Source: a virus
Direction: 5' to 3' (one strand)
DNA length: 23,438 nucleotides
Virus record (IMG/VR): IMGVR_UViG_3300032240_000037
Location: 1-23,438 of that record
Both the position numbers and the translations under genes were made by a program. This document shows, piece by piece, positions 7,594-16,288 of the stretch (position 1 is its first letter; each line of letters begins with the position of its first letter). Under the pieces are notes generated by a model. The model did no database searches and had not been told where the DNA came from. It saw nothing but the letters and a program-made list of their open reading frames with translations.

Positions 7594-9522
7594 TTAGTGT
7601 ACTACGTACTCGTTAGGGTTAAATCCGTCCGGAGATAGCGCAGGGCGAGGTGCGCCAGTACGTTTGGTTGGATCCCAGACAGGATCAATCCCCGGAGTCC
7701 TAATACTGTATTGTTGCCATTCTGGCATCGCTATGTGATATGCTGTGTTACGAAGCGCATCCTTGTCAATCATACTATCGATTTTATTTTCAGGTATACC
7801 CTTAGCCCTAAGTTTTCCTACCTGCTCATTATAGCCTTGCTTATAGTAAGTGTTAATCAGACCCTCAAGGCCCTTGTCCATCTTGGTATCAGAGCCAATA
7901 CGAGCCGCTGTTATACTAGCAGCATTTCGAGCGGTAGATATACGCTCCTCCGCCCTCATCTTTTCGCGTTCGACTTCCGCGTTAAGGGTATGCCCGCGAA
8001 TTTCTTCCGCAAGCGTATCTGCCGCATGCTTGTTAGATACCTGCGACTGCACGACCGAGATAGCTCGGTTAGCCTTCTCATTGGCTTCCTTGTTGCTGTA
8101 GTTCTCCAGCTGTGCGCCTTCGACAATAGCGCTATGTGCTTCCTTCTTCAGGTCGTTGAGATCAGCCTTTAGACCGGCAGCGGCAGGCATACCGGCTTCG
8201 CCTACTGCACCGAGGAAGTTAGGGTTCTTCGAAGCCATAAGTGCAAGGCCAAAGTTCATCAGCGCTTGGTTAGCAGCCTGCTTGCGGTCCTTCTTAAGCT
8301 CCTCGGGGTCCAGCCTGTGCATTACATCCGTAGAAAGCATATCCGAGAATTTGTGCTGCTGCGGCGCAAGCGCACCGAGGTTGGCCTGTACCCGCTGCAG
8401 ATTTTCCGGACTATACGGGTCTGGTGTACCTGCAGCAAAACCCGGAACTTCGCCGCCCCCCGCCATACCCTGCGGCATAAGCATAGCAAGACCCTGCTGA
8501 CCGAGAGCAGCCCACCCAGCCATACGGCGGTTCCGTTTCTCGGCTTCGCGTTCCTTGGTGTTTGTCGCTAGCATATCGTACATAGCTGCCGTATCTTCAT
8601 TAGGAAGCTCAGAGGCAGCGAGCCCTACGGGAGTAGGAGAGGCGGGGGCGGCAGGTGTAGGGTCAGAAACCATACGCGCAGGGGCTCTACGCCGACCACC
8701 CGGTTCTACGTGGACGTGGTCGCCTTCGTTAATCACATCATAACCCACACCATAGAGGTCAGCGAGCCTCTTATACAGCGACCCCATACTCATGTCTTTG
8801 GGAGGCACGAAATCACGGGCGTTGTTAGTCAGGTGGTAGCTATGGGGGTTACCACCCACTTGGGCGTTATGTGCGGCACTGCGCTCCCGGCTAGTGACCC
8901 GGATACCGGGGATAGCCTCTGTTGCCTGCTCCTCAAACCAAGGACCGAGAGGACCCCCCTGCTTGAATGCTACAATGCCACCGGGCGCATATTGCTGGAC
9001 ATCGCTGTCACCGACAGACGAATTGAACATATCATCAGGTACGGGGAGCGCGGCAAGGCCGCCATCAGCAAACCCAGCCCCCTCAGGAAGCCCGGCTTCC
9101 GGGAACGGGAGGAGCGAGCGCATACGCCCACCCCCGGCGAACCCGACTTCGCCACCATCAGCCATACTCGGACCCATAGGCTGCATATTCTGCGGCGACT
9201 GAGGGGGCATCGGAGGCTGCGGAGCGGGGGCAGGAGCAGCACTGGGCACGGGAGGCAAACCACCAGCACCGGTACCACCGGGAGCCTGAGCAGGAGGCGT
9301 CTGCGGGTTGAACACTTGGCTAGCCACAGTGCCCTGAGGAGCCTGCGACTGCATCGCACCTGCCGCCATGCGGTCAATAAACATACCGGCAAGGGTGCCG
9401 ACAGTAGGGTCGACGATGCCCAGCTGCATAGCCTGAGCGATCTTCTGCTTGTTACCGCCGTAATCCTTGGCAATCTGTTCAGGAGACTGCGCACCGAAGG
9501 GCTTAGAGTGAGCACTTTGCAT
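7594..9522 (-). CDS. Virion-associated protein with M15-type peptidase domain
   Basis: This is a 642-aa protein. The ORF also offers an ATG at 9528 overlapping the upstream stop (ATGA), but the AAGGG SD at 9532..9536 lies only 3 nt from it and 9 nt from the ATG at 9522, so I prefer 9522. A central domain carries the M15/VanY-type zinc pattern: SYHLTNNARD, giving H230 and D237, then DHVHVEP with H271. These folds cleave peptidoglycan peptide cross-links. Around it are long Gly/Pro/Ala-rich stretches (GFAGGG, GFADGG, MAGGGEVP) and a helical, charged C-terminal half. Its place between two putative internal proteins and the giant protein suggests a virion-borne wall hydrolase used during DNA entry, distinct from the lysis endolysin at 16480. 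The C-terminal coding part is relatively AT-rich (about 38-40% GC in two 60-nt lines near 7741-7860). Confidence 0.75.
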   Translation of the reverse strand: MQSAHSKPFGAQSPEQIAKDYGGNKQKIAQAMQLGIVDPTVGTLAGMFIDRMAAGAMQSQAPQGTVASQVFNPQTPPAQAPGGTGAGGLPPVPSAAPAPAPQPPMPPQSPQNMQPMGPSMADGGEVGFAGGGRMRSLLPFPEAGLPEGAGFADGGLAALPVPDDMFNSSVGDSDVQQYAPGGIVAFKQGGPLGPWFEEQATEAIPGIRVTSRERSAAHNAQVGGNPHSYHLTNNARDFVPPKDMSMGSLYKRLADLYGVGYDVINEGDHVHVEPGGRRRAPARMVSDPTPAAPASPTPVGLAASELPNEDTAAMYDMLATNTKEREAEKRNRRMAGWAALGQQGLAMLMPQGMAGGGEVPGFAAGTPDPYSPENLQRVQANLGALAPQQHKFSDMLSTDVMHRLDPEELKKDRKQAANQALMNFGLALMASKNPNFLGAVGEAGMPAAAGLKADLNDLKKEAHSAIVEGAQLENYSNKEANEKANRAISVVQSQVSNKHAADTLAEEIRGHTLNAEVEREKMRAEERISTARNAASITAARIGSDTKMDKGLEGLINTYYKQGYNEQVGKLRAKGIPENKIDSMIDKDALRNTAYHIAMPEWQQYSIRTPGIDPVWDPTKRTGAPRPALSPDGFNPNEYVVH

Positions 9523-9536
9523 TATCATGGACCCTT
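9523..9536 (-). promoter_or_regulatory. Ribosome binding site deciding the start of the M15 virion protein
   Basis: The minus-strand AAGGG at 9532..9536 lies inside the end of the upstream gene. It is 3 nt from the first ATG (9528) and 9 nt from the second (9522). The spacing favours the second. Initiation is probably coupled to termination of the upstream gene, whose stop is at 9525..9527. Confidence 0.45.
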
Positions 9537-10469
9537 CAGCATGTTGTATGTACTAAGTCCCGTTAGCCCAGCACCCATAATCTGCGAGCCAAGCGATGGA
9601 CTAGGAGCCATCGTCGTAGATACTTCATTAGGCTTCATCGGCGCACCAAATACAAGCCCTGCTTCCCACGAAAGGTTATTCTTTTCCCAATTGCGCCAAT
9701 CGTTCCAGTCTGCGTTATTTATATCAAGGTACCGCTGAGCGAGGTCTTGACTCTGTGCTGCAGTCCCCTGCTGCATACCGAGCCGTGCCAAGTTAGCCTG
9801 CTGCTCTGCGCTGCCGAGATTACCAAGTGTCTGACCAGCCTGACCAGCCTGTGCGTAGCCCTGAAGACCAAGGTTAGCACCAAACTGCTGGTTCTGCATC
9901 TGAGCCTGCTGCTCAGCATTGAACTGCCTCATAGCGGCATCGTAAGCAGCCTGCAGCCCCGTAGCCTGAATCTGCCCAAGCTGAGTACCAAGGTTACGCT
10001 CTCGCTCAGTAGAGGCAAGAAGCTGACGCGCACCGCCATAAGTACCTTGACGGGCAGCACCTAGGTTCTGGGCAAGCTGCCCCTGCTGCGCATCTCGAAT
10101 AGCCTGCTGCTTCTGTACATCCAGAACCTGCTGCATGTACGGTGACATGTACTGCTGGGCCGTACCATCTTGGGTAAAGCTCTGGGGACCAGCCATCTGA
10201 GCGTAGCGGTCACCGGCAGTAAGGCTACCGAGCCCAGATAGGCCTGCGAGTGCCGACCCCTGCCCGAACTGACCCGGAGTCTGCTGATTCAGAATCGCTT
10301 CGCGTACTGGCTTCTGCTCTTGGGTAAATGTAGCGACACGCTGATTAGGATTTTTTTCGTAGTCCCGAGCAGCAATAGCCTGAGCCTGCCCCATAATCGA
10401 GGTATAGTATGGCTTCGCATACTCAGGGAGTGACGTTGTAGTCGTCTGCTGTACAGTTTGCGTACCCAT
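9525..10469 (-). CDS. Putative internal virion protein, Gln/Ala-rich
   Basis: This 314-aa protein starts with an AGGAA SD six bases before ATG. After a Thr/Gln-rich N-terminus and a segment reading SLPEYAKPYYTSIMG, most of the chain is Gln-, Ala- and Gly-rich helix with recurring LGxLG, QQAxL and AxxGQ elements. That is the composition of phage internal or ejection proteins that assemble as long helical bundles. No catalytic motif is visible. The C-terminus has a hydrophobic Gly/Leu tail (about residues 288-312) that could touch a membrane. Its neighbours are the M15 virion protein downstream and a hydrophobic virion protein upstream, so I infer an ejectosome component. The family resembles proteins of uncultured aquatic phages annotated only as structural or hypothetical. 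Confidence 0.7.
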   Translation of the reverse strand: MGTQTVQQTTTTSLPEYAKPYYTSIMGQAQAIAARDYEKNPNQRVATFTQEQKPVREAILNQQTPGQFGQGSALAGLSGLGSLTAGDRYAQMAGPQSFTQDGTAQQYMSPYMQQVLDVQKQQAIRDAQQGQLAQNLGAARQGTYGGARQLLASTERERNLGTQLGQIQATGLQAAYDAAMRQFNAEQQAQMQNQQFGANLGLQGYAQAGQAGQTLGNLGSAEQQANLARLGMQQGTAAQSQDLAQRYLDINNADWNDWRNWEKNNLSWEAGLVFGAPMKPNEVSTTMAPSPSLGSQIMGAGLTGLSTYNMLKGP

Positions 10470-10498
10470 GCTGCGTTCCTAAACCCTTTGTATCCCTG

Positions 10499-11965
10499 TT
10501 ACGCAATAGCTCGCAGGCCAGTATCCTGACCACGTTTAGCAGACTTTCTAGCTTTCTGCGCCTTATCCATCAGAGCATAAAGCTTCTGAGTACCTTTCTT
10601 GTGGTCACCGCCACCTACCCGCGCAACTGCTTCGGGGGAGAAGTGAACCTCATCACGCGCCACACGCGCTTGCTGCTTGCCATTGATACGGGCAGGAACA
10701 GAATCACTTACTCCATCACCGGAGCCATGGATCGGCGTACCGCCAAGCTTGGCAAGAACCTGCTGACCGGCACTGCTACTCCCATTACCAAACTCTGCAG
10801 TCTCACGGGCAGGCATAACAAACGAGCCGCTACGCATGTGAAGCGTACCACCGGCAGCGAGGCCCGGAAGGCCTTTGATCCCACCCTGCGGCTGACCATA
10901 GCCAGACGACTGCATATACGGGCTAGGCGTAGTTTGCATCGGCATCTGGGGCTGGGGTTGAGACTGTTGATCAGACTGAGGCTGAGACTGCATTGAGTAT
11001 GAGCCGTCCATCATCTGCTGTGCAGGCTGCGGGATAGTCTGCGTATTGACCGCCGTTTGATTGTTTCCAATCTGCCCGCCACCAGCATAGCCGCGCATAT
11101 TTTTCGGCGTAGTCTTCTGGCCCGGAATCCAAGGATTACCTGCCCTATCTGTGTAGGTCATAGGGCCAAAATAATCCCGCTCCGAAGAGTCGAAGTTATA
11201 TGGGTCGAAGTTAGCCATCTGCCCCGGCGTGATAGCATTGGCAGTGAGCGCCTGACTATGTGCTTGGTAGGGGCCGATATAACCATACTCATCAGGCGCC
11301 TGCTTCGCATCCTTCTGAGTAGGCGTGAATGCATTAGATACGCCCTGAATAGCTCCAGTAGCGGCCAGCATAGGTGCAGCCCTACCGATAATACCACCGG
11401 GGAGGCCAGCCTGTGCAGCTTGGCCGAAGTTAGACATTGCTGCGCCGATACCAGTCTGTGCTATACTCTTACCGCCTTCCGCTGCGATATTAGCTGCATT
11501 TGCAGGCCCATTTACGAAATTACTGATGTCACCCATACCACCAACAGCAGGATGCATAACCGCAGCAGTTGAACCGGGGAGGCCGATACCGGCACCAACG
11601 TGCCCAAGGGCACCACCAAGGCCAGCAGCACCAGCCAAAGAAGCGCCGCCGAATGCGCCGAGGCCAGCCATAAGACCCTGCTTGATGTCGCCAGTAATAG
11701 CCGTACCACCGATAGCGCCGAGTGCACCCATCCAAACTGGGGGGATACCGAACGCCATACCCAGACCACCTAGTAGAGTAGGCAGTAGCTTGCCGAGCCA
11801 GCCAGCTTCAGGGAGGCCAGTATCTGGGTTGATGGTGAGTGAACCACCATGCGCCATGGCAAGATTCTGCAGTCCGCTGACCTCCGCAGGGGTCATATGG
11901 ATCAGCATCGTATCGTCACCGCGTCCCCGCGACCGTACGTGTTCTGCCATGTGCGAGTAGTGCAT
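10499..11965 (-). CDS. Putative internal/ejection virion protein with hydrophobic Gly/Ala region
   Basis: This 488-aa protein has an AAGG SD seven bases before the ATG at 11965, which supports this start over the ATG at 11950. A short polar N-terminus is followed by a very Gly/Ala/Leu-rich hydrophobic region (about residues 55-200) that could insert in membranes. A Gln/Pro/Met-rich low-complexity segment follows (about 310-360). The conserved-looking C-terminus (about 365-488) contains GDGVSDSVPARING and LYALMDKAQKAR, a pattern I recognise from uncultured phage virion proteins of unknown function. Short YAGGGQI and LAAGGTL motifs near residues 292 and 367 recur in other proteins of this window. 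Its position in the four-gene block ending with the giant protein suggests ejection or pore formation; that role is inferred. Confidence 0.7.
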   Translation of the reverse strand: MHYSHMAEHVRSRGRGDDTMLIHMTPAEVSGLQNLAMAHGGSLTINPDTGLPEAGWLGKLLPTLLGGLGMAFGIPPVWMGALGAIGGTAITGDIKQGLMAGLGAFGGASLAGAAGLGGALGHVGAGIGLPGSTAAVMHPAVGGMGDISNFVNGPANAANIAAEGGKSIAQTGIGAAMSNFGQAAQAGLPGGIIGRAAPMLAATGAIQGVSNAFTPTQKDAKQAPDEYGYIGPYQAHSQALTANAITPGQMANFDPYNFDSSERDYFGPMTYTDRAGNPWIPGQKTTPKNMRGYAGGGQIGNNQTAVNTQTIPQPAQQMMDGSYSMQSQPQSDQQSQPQPQMPMQTTPSPYMQSSGYGQPQGGIKGLPGLAAGGTLHMRSGSFVMPARETAEFGNGSSSAGQQVLAKLGGTPIHGSGDGVSDSVPARINGKQQARVARDEVHFSPEAVARVGGGDHKKGTQKLYALMDKAQKARKSAKRGQDTGLRAIA

Positions 11966-12005
11966 AATGCTACCTTATGTTCATCTGAGTTCTTATACTA
12001 TTAAC
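11966..12005. other. Largest intergenic gap (40 nt) in the operon
   Basis: This is the largest untranslated gap between genes in the minus-strand unit. It holds the AAGG SD for the 488-aa protein and an A/T-rich stretch with TATAAG on the minus strand. I see no convincing -35 partner, hairpin or T run, so no promoter or terminator is called. Confidence 0.6.
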
Positions 12006-12308
12006 TTAGACAGAAGTCACTGTCTGCCATGCGGAGCCATTGTACACACAGAGCTTACCCAACGTGGTATCGAAAACGACCCATCCCTTCTTCGGGGTAA
12101 GGGCATTTTTCTCTGTGGTAGTAACATTCTTCGTGGCTAGAATACCATTAAAGGTATCTGCCGTGTACTTCTGCGCATGGTTCGGCGTATTCGAGTCAAG
12201 CTGCGAGAAATAAATTTCGAGCACGCGCAGCACCTGCCGCATGTACTGCGCATCCCATTCCCCCGGAGGGTTGGGCAGTGGTGGGGCTTTGAACTTGTCG
12301 AGAGCCAT
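12006..12308 (-). CDS. Small phage structural protein
   Basis: This 100-aa protein begins 3 nt after the stop of the gp10-like gene. The N-terminal half (KFKAPPLPNPP, then a helix containing QYMRQVLRVLEIYFSQL) is a conserved-looking signature of small proteins beside tail genes in uncultured aquatic phages. The C-terminal third (GWVVFDTTLGKLCVYNGSAWQ) resembles the short beta motif that often ends fibre or tail-associated phage proteins. No enzymatic motif or membrane segment is visible. Tight coupling to the gp10-like gene suggests it works at the tail or head-tail interface, but the precise function is unknown. Confidence 0.7.
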   Translation of the reverse strand: MALDKFKAPPLPNPPGEWDAQYMRQVLRVLEIYFSQLDSNTPNHAQKYTADTFNGILATKNVTTTEKNALTPKKGWVVFDTTLGKLCVYNGSAWQTVTSV

Positions 12309-12311
12309 AGC

Positions 12312-14522
12312 CTATCTCTTGCCATCCAGTCTGAAATCAAGGCGCGGTGAGCCAAGCTGCCACTGGGTAACTAGGTCGCTAGACCGCACGGTAAGCGCCA
12401 TCTGGCGCGCACGGGCGCGGAGGAATACCTGACCTGTATACGTGCTAACGTCAGTAGTTATCACTCTGGAGGTATCATCTGTATTAGTATTAAACGCACT
12501 ACCGGGAAAGTTGCGGCTTTTAATTTCCAGCGTGACAGTAGGTTGAGGGCTAGCCGGTACCGTGGGGGCAATAGACCCAGAGAAGTCGATATCTGGAATA
12601 ATACGCCGAGTAAGTATGAACTGCTCACCATTTTCAAGATCGAAATCGTTCGACTGGATATAGGCACTCATTGCTATACCATCGTCATCAATACCATTCT
12701 CATGGTTATAGATACGGCCAGTTGTCGAGTTCTGTGAGGTATTGGCAGCCTGCGGCCAGTGGCGCAGCGGGGTATCCAACCAAGCTGTGCGCTCGATAGT
12801 CCCATAGTACCAGACCTTATCGAGGTAGTTATATATCACGTAGGCATTATTCCAGTTGGAATCTTCAGTAGGGTAAAACCACCAGATTTCGTTCCACTGT
12901 TCATTAGTACCACAGATAATCTGGTCGGCTTGGTCGAAGTTAATGTTCATGAATACATGGTTACGCAGGGTGCAGGGCAGTGTCTCGACACGGCCTGTGT
13001 AGGCGTAGAACTTATCCTGACCCATCCAGAAGACGATATTCGAAGCAACCGCAACGGAGCGCGGCGAGGCAATCGAGATGTTATCCGCATACTCCTGTAG
13101 CCCGAACACATCAGTCGTACCGAGAAACTGCAGGGTATAGAGGTTGCTATCACTCCAGATCAAGATTTCCTGCCGGGTAGCCAGCGCCCGCACGATACGC
13201 GAACCACGAGAGACACGGAGGAACCCAGCACTGTTAGTTGTTTCCGGTATCCAGTTGCCGGGGCTATCCTGTGATGCCCAGCGGATTGTTAGTGGGTCAA
13301 AAGTAGTACTCACACCAAAGTCAGAACCAAAAGCCAGCAGGTGTTTATCCTGCTGTGAGACTAGAAGCTGGCCAACCTTAGTTGGTGCAGCATCCCTGTA
13401 CTGCGCAGGGGTGAATGAAAGACCTGCAGTAGCAGTTGCCCAGTTATAGGCGTATGCAGAGAGTGTAATAGCCCGAGTCCCGAGACTCGTCGTGGGATCA
13501 GTTACAGACCCGCGCTGCCAGTAGTAGGGCGCACCGTTGCGGATGTTGGCGACAAGGTCGTTGTCGAAGTTATCCATCCACCAGTCCTGCTGGGGGAGCA
13601 GGATAGGCTTATCGGAAGTAGAACTCCATGTACCACGGCTCCAAGTGCTAGTACCCCAGCCGTAGCCAGCGGTCGCGCTTGCATAGCCTGTATCAATCTC
13701 GAAGCTAACGGTAATACCCGTCCCGCCGCCACCAGCTACCGTCGAGGTAGCAACCGTGGTCGTCTGAAACGTAAATGAGTTAGCTGGACTAACTGGAATA
13801 CTTGTAATAAGCTGTGATGCATTAAACTCAGAAATAGGAATACCGCCAATAGTACCAATTAGCGTCTGTGTACCTGACCCAGCACTACCCGCAACAATAG
13901 CAGTACCACCAAGGATACTAGATACCGTAATTGTAGTACCAGACGTATTGGATACTACATAGTATGTAGTTCCCGTAACAAAATTTGTTGGAAGCGATCC
14001 TGTAGTTGCAAACTGTACTAAAGTACCTACTGCAGGAAGGTTAGTCCCAGTAATATTAGCAGACCCATTCGTAAACCCTACAGTAAACGGTGTGCTAATA
14101 GCCCCCGAGATATCCACATAGTTACCCGCTAGCGCGCTAGGGTCTGTAGTAAGCGTGACCCGCACCACGTTTGAACCACTCGTAGTGTAGATGCAGTTGT
14201 TCGTAGCAGTGCTTACATAAGTCGGGTTTGTAGCGCGTAGGGGAGTGATATCATAATACGAACCCCCGAGACCATTCTGGATATAAAGTTTGAGGTTTGT
14301 ACCAACGCCAAGAAAGTTATCGCTGAAGGTAGTAATCCAACTCCACATCTGGCGGCAGGTACCGAGGAACGTATTACTCCCATCGCGGGTCCAGCCGCCG
14401 ATCTTCTCAGGAAAGCCCGAACGGAACCTGACCTTATCGCCAGCATACCAGCCACCCTCACCCGTATAATCGGTCTGATCACGGTTAATACCGGGTCTGA
14501 ACTGGAGCTTGATGAAGGTCAT
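12312..14522 (-). CDS. P22 gp10-like DNA stabilisation / tail hub protein
   Basis: This 736-aa protein has a strong SD (TAAGGG, six bases before ATG) that overlaps the stop of the upstream gene. The N-terminus (KLQFRPGINRDQTDYTGEGGWYAGDKVRFRSGFPEKIGGW) is the hallmark of the Phage_stabilise family related to P22 gp10; in P22 this protein closes the portal channel and forms part of the tail hub. The body is Trp/Tyr-rich beta structure, as expected for a propeller-like hub. Residues about 140-255 are a Ser/Thr/Gly-rich insert containing GTTYYVVSN, of a type seen in phage tail proteins. The DNA encoding it is noticeably AT-richer than the rest of the gene. The position downstream of fibre and adaptor genes fits. 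Confidence is high for the family and moderate for the exact role. Confidence 0.82.
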   Translation of the reverse strand: MTFIKLQFRPGINRDQTDYTGEGGWYAGDKVRFRSGFPEKIGGWTRDGSNTFLGTCRQMWSWITTFSDNFLGVGTNLKLYIQNGLGGSYYDITPLRATNPTYVSTATNNCIYTTSGSNVVRVTLTTDPSALAGNYVDISGAISTPFTVGFTNGSANITGTNLPAVGTLVQFATTGSLPTNFVTGTTYYVVSNTSGTTITVSSILGGTAIVAGSAGSGTQTLIGTIGGIPISEFNASQLITSIPVSPANSFTFQTTTVATSTVAGGGGTGITVSFEIDTGYASATAGYGWGTSTWSRGTWSSTSDKPILLPQQDWWMDNFDNDLVANIRNGAPYYWQRGSVTDPTTSLGTRAITLSAYAYNWATATAGLSFTPAQYRDAAPTKVGQLLVSQQDKHLLAFGSDFGVSTTFDPLTIRWASQDSPGNWIPETTNSAGFLRVSRGSRIVRALATRQEILIWSDSNLYTLQFLGTTDVFGLQEYADNISIASPRSVAVASNIVFWMGQDKFYAYTGRVETLPCTLRNHVFMNINFDQADQIICGTNEQWNEIWWFYPTEDSNWNNAYVIYNYLDKVWYYGTIERTAWLDTPLRHWPQAANTSQNSTTGRIYNHENGIDDDGIAMSAYIQSNDFDLENGEQFILTRRIIPDIDFSGSIAPTVPASPQPTVTLEIKSRNFPGSAFNTNTDDTSRVITTDVSTYTGQVFLRARARQMALTVRSSDLVTQWQLGSPRLDFRLDGKR

Positions 14523-14531
14523 CGGTAACCC

Positions 14532-15140
14532 TTACGTATACGCGAAGCTGATTTGGCCACGAGCGCCACTGCCAGAGATAACGCTACCCATATCAGGGCC
14601 ACTACCACCGCCGCCGCCACCGGGGGCTGAGCCGTTACCGGGGGCTATACCGCCTGCTGCACCGCTTGCACTCGCACCACCATCACTACCAGCAGCAGTA
14701 TTATTGCCTGCACTACCAGAGGTATTAGTATCACCACCAGTCGCAGTACCACCTGCACCGCCTGATCCTTGAGTGCCGCCTAGCCCGCCACCAGCAGTTA
14801 TAGATACTGAACCCCCTGATACAGTACCAGATACTGTAGAACTTACCCCAGAGTTACCTATACCCGCAGAAGTCCTACCACCAACAGCAGTAGCTACTGT
14901 ATAGGTAAATGTATTTCCGCCAATTACAGCAATGGTCTTAATACTACGCGAGCCGCCGCCACCGCCGCCGCCGCTAGTAGAGGAGTTGTAACCGCCAGCG
15001 CCACCGCCGCCATCTACAGTGATTACCACTCGTGTAGCACCTGTAGGTACCGTCTCTGTGGCAGCAGTACCCGTGGTATAGGTATTGGTCACAGAGGCAA
15101 ATCCGCCCGACCCCATCAGTATCATCTGGATACCGCTCAT
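14532..15140 (-). CDS. Glycine-rich protein, candidate distal adhesin
   Basis: This 202-aa protein starts at the ATG in a TAATG overlap with the stop of the tail-fibre gene. An in-frame ATG 30 nt upstream lies inside that gene and is less likely. The N-terminal part carries a beta segment (ETVPTGATRVVITVDGG), followed by repeated poly-Gly and Gly/Ser/Thr tracts through to a short aromatic C-terminus (GQISFAYT). This matches the phage glycine-rich-domain architecture; poly-Gly sandwich domains form the receptor-binding tip of gp38-type adhesins. Its place immediately after the fibre gene parallels the gp37-gp38 order of T-even phages, but I see no direct homology to gp38. The coding sequence is full of GCC/ACC-type trinucleotide runs prone to slippage. 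Confidence 0.7.
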   Translation of the reverse strand: MSGIQMILMGSGGFASVTNTYTTGTAATETVPTGATRVVITVDGGGGAGGYNSSTSGGGGGGGSRSIKTIAVIGGNTFTYTVATAVGGRTSAGIGNSGVSSTVSGTVSGGSVSITAGGGLGGTQGSGGAGGTATGGDTNTSGSAGNNTAAGSDGGASASGAAGGIAPGNGSAPGGGGGGSGPDMGSVISGSGARGQISFAYT

Positions 15141-16264
15141 TAGGACAGCCCCGACCCCGATACAAACCATGTATTCGTATCAACCTTAAGCCAAGTCGCC
15201 ATACCGCGAATAGCCAGTGTTCCACCCGAGGCCCATGCCGTGGAAGTACCTGCCTTGTAGACAGTCACACCCGTAGTCGTAAAGCTGATGGATGTAGTAC
15301 CGTTGTTGACCACCGTGATCGCAGTACCAACCGGGATAGCGATGGTAGCATTGGTGGGGACTGTGATAGCCTGCGCACCCGTATTGGCCGAGTAGACATG
15401 CTTGCCTGCATCAGACAGGGCGAATGAATAGGCTCCGCTCTGCGCGTTCTGCGGGACACCACGATAGCCAATAGTATTAGCCGCAATGGTACCCGTTGCA
15501 GTGATGACGATATCTTGATCTAGCGCAGTGATGTCTGTGTTAACACCCGAGGCTGCTGCGCCAAGATTAGAGAGTGCAGTAGCTGCGCTCGTAGCACCAG
15601 TGCCACCAGCCGTGATCGGGAGTGTTCCAGCCGTCAGAACAGAAGCACTGGTAGAGTAGATAGCATTATTAGCAGCGGTGAAAGTCGCAAGGCCAGTGCC
15701 ACCTTGGGCCGCAGTGATTGCGGTTGTGAGGCCTGTGAGCGAGGTGATGTCACTGTTAGCTCCAGAAGCAGCAGCACTAAGCGCAGTACGCGCAGCCGAC
15801 GCAGTGTTACCCCCCGTACCACCAGAGGTGATCGGTAGCACGGTAGCGAGAGTAAGCGAGGTCAGGTGGGTGACGACATTGACTACGTTCGCGCCGTCAT
15901 TGAACACCCACACCGTTTTGCCAGTGGGTACTGCGATGCCCGTACCAGCAGCGGTCTTAACGGTAATCGTGCCGTCCGTACCGTTGTTGACGATATAGGC
16001 CTTCTCGATGGACGGCACGACCAGATTGTAGCCCGCAGTCGCAGTACCCGTCAGGTTGAGGCGCAGATTGCGCGCCGTCTGGGTGCTGTTCGTGTCGGTA
16101 AGCGTAAGGGTCACATTGGCGTTAGAAAAAGCCACATCGGCAGAACCGGTGATGGCCTCTTCGATGGCAGTACCCAGATTGGTGTTGGTGACGTTACCCC
16201 AAGTGGAGTTGTTCTCACCGACAGCCATAAGCTGAATCTTGAGGTTGCTATAGGTACTGGCCAT
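15140..16264 (-). CDS. Tail fibre protein
   Basis: This 374-aa protein has an N-terminal region (YSNLKIQLMAVGENNSTWG) shared with tail fibre/appendage proteins of many podovirus-like phages, where it anchors the fibre to the tail. A beta-rich domain follows. Residues about 140-250 hold collar-type repeats: LPITSGGTG, AQGGTGL and LPITAGGTG, each followed by an Ala-rich SAAxxAL segment, typical of trimeric fibre shafts. The C-terminal ~120 residues are a compact beta domain ending in WLKVDTNTWFVSGSG. There is no chaperone-like auto-cleavage motif. The next gene is translationally coupled (TAATG) and encodes a glycine-rich adhesin candidate, so the two probably form one receptor-binding unit. 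Confidence 0.78.
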   Translation of the reverse strand: MASTYSNLKIQLMAVGENNSTWGNVTNTNLGTAIEEAITGSADVAFSNANVTLTLTDTNSTQTARNLRLNLTGTATAGYNLVVPSIEKAYIVNNGTDGTITVKTAAGTGIAVPTGKTVWVFNDGANVVNVVTHLTSLTLATVLPITSGGTGGNTASAARTALSAAASGANSDITSLTGLTTAITAAQGGTGLATFTAANNAIYSTSASVLTAGTLPITAGGTGATSAATALSNLGAAASGVNTDITALDQDIVITATGTIAANTIGYRGVPQNAQSGAYSFALSDAGKHVYSANTGAQAITVPTNATIAIPVGTAITVVNNGTTSISFTTTGVTVYKAGTSTAWASGGTLAIRGMATWLKVDTNTWFVSGSGLS

Positions 16265-16288
16265 CTTCGTTATCCCGCTTAGTTAGCG

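Noticed and set aside
8710-9738. 342-aa plus-strand ORF antisense to the M15 virion protein
   Set aside because: It spans two minus-strand genes and their junction and has low-complexity His/Arg/Thr composition; the minus strand carries the zinc-peptidase motif.
11966-12005. Promoter candidate in the largest intergenic gap
   Set aside because: A TATAAG-like -10 is present on the minus strand but no credible -35 at proper spacing, and the flanking A/T content is enough to explain it.
14532-15170. Longer version of the glycine-rich protein beginning at 15170
   Set aside because: The extra ten codons lie inside the fibre gene; the TAATG overlap at 15140 is the usual junction type in this operon.
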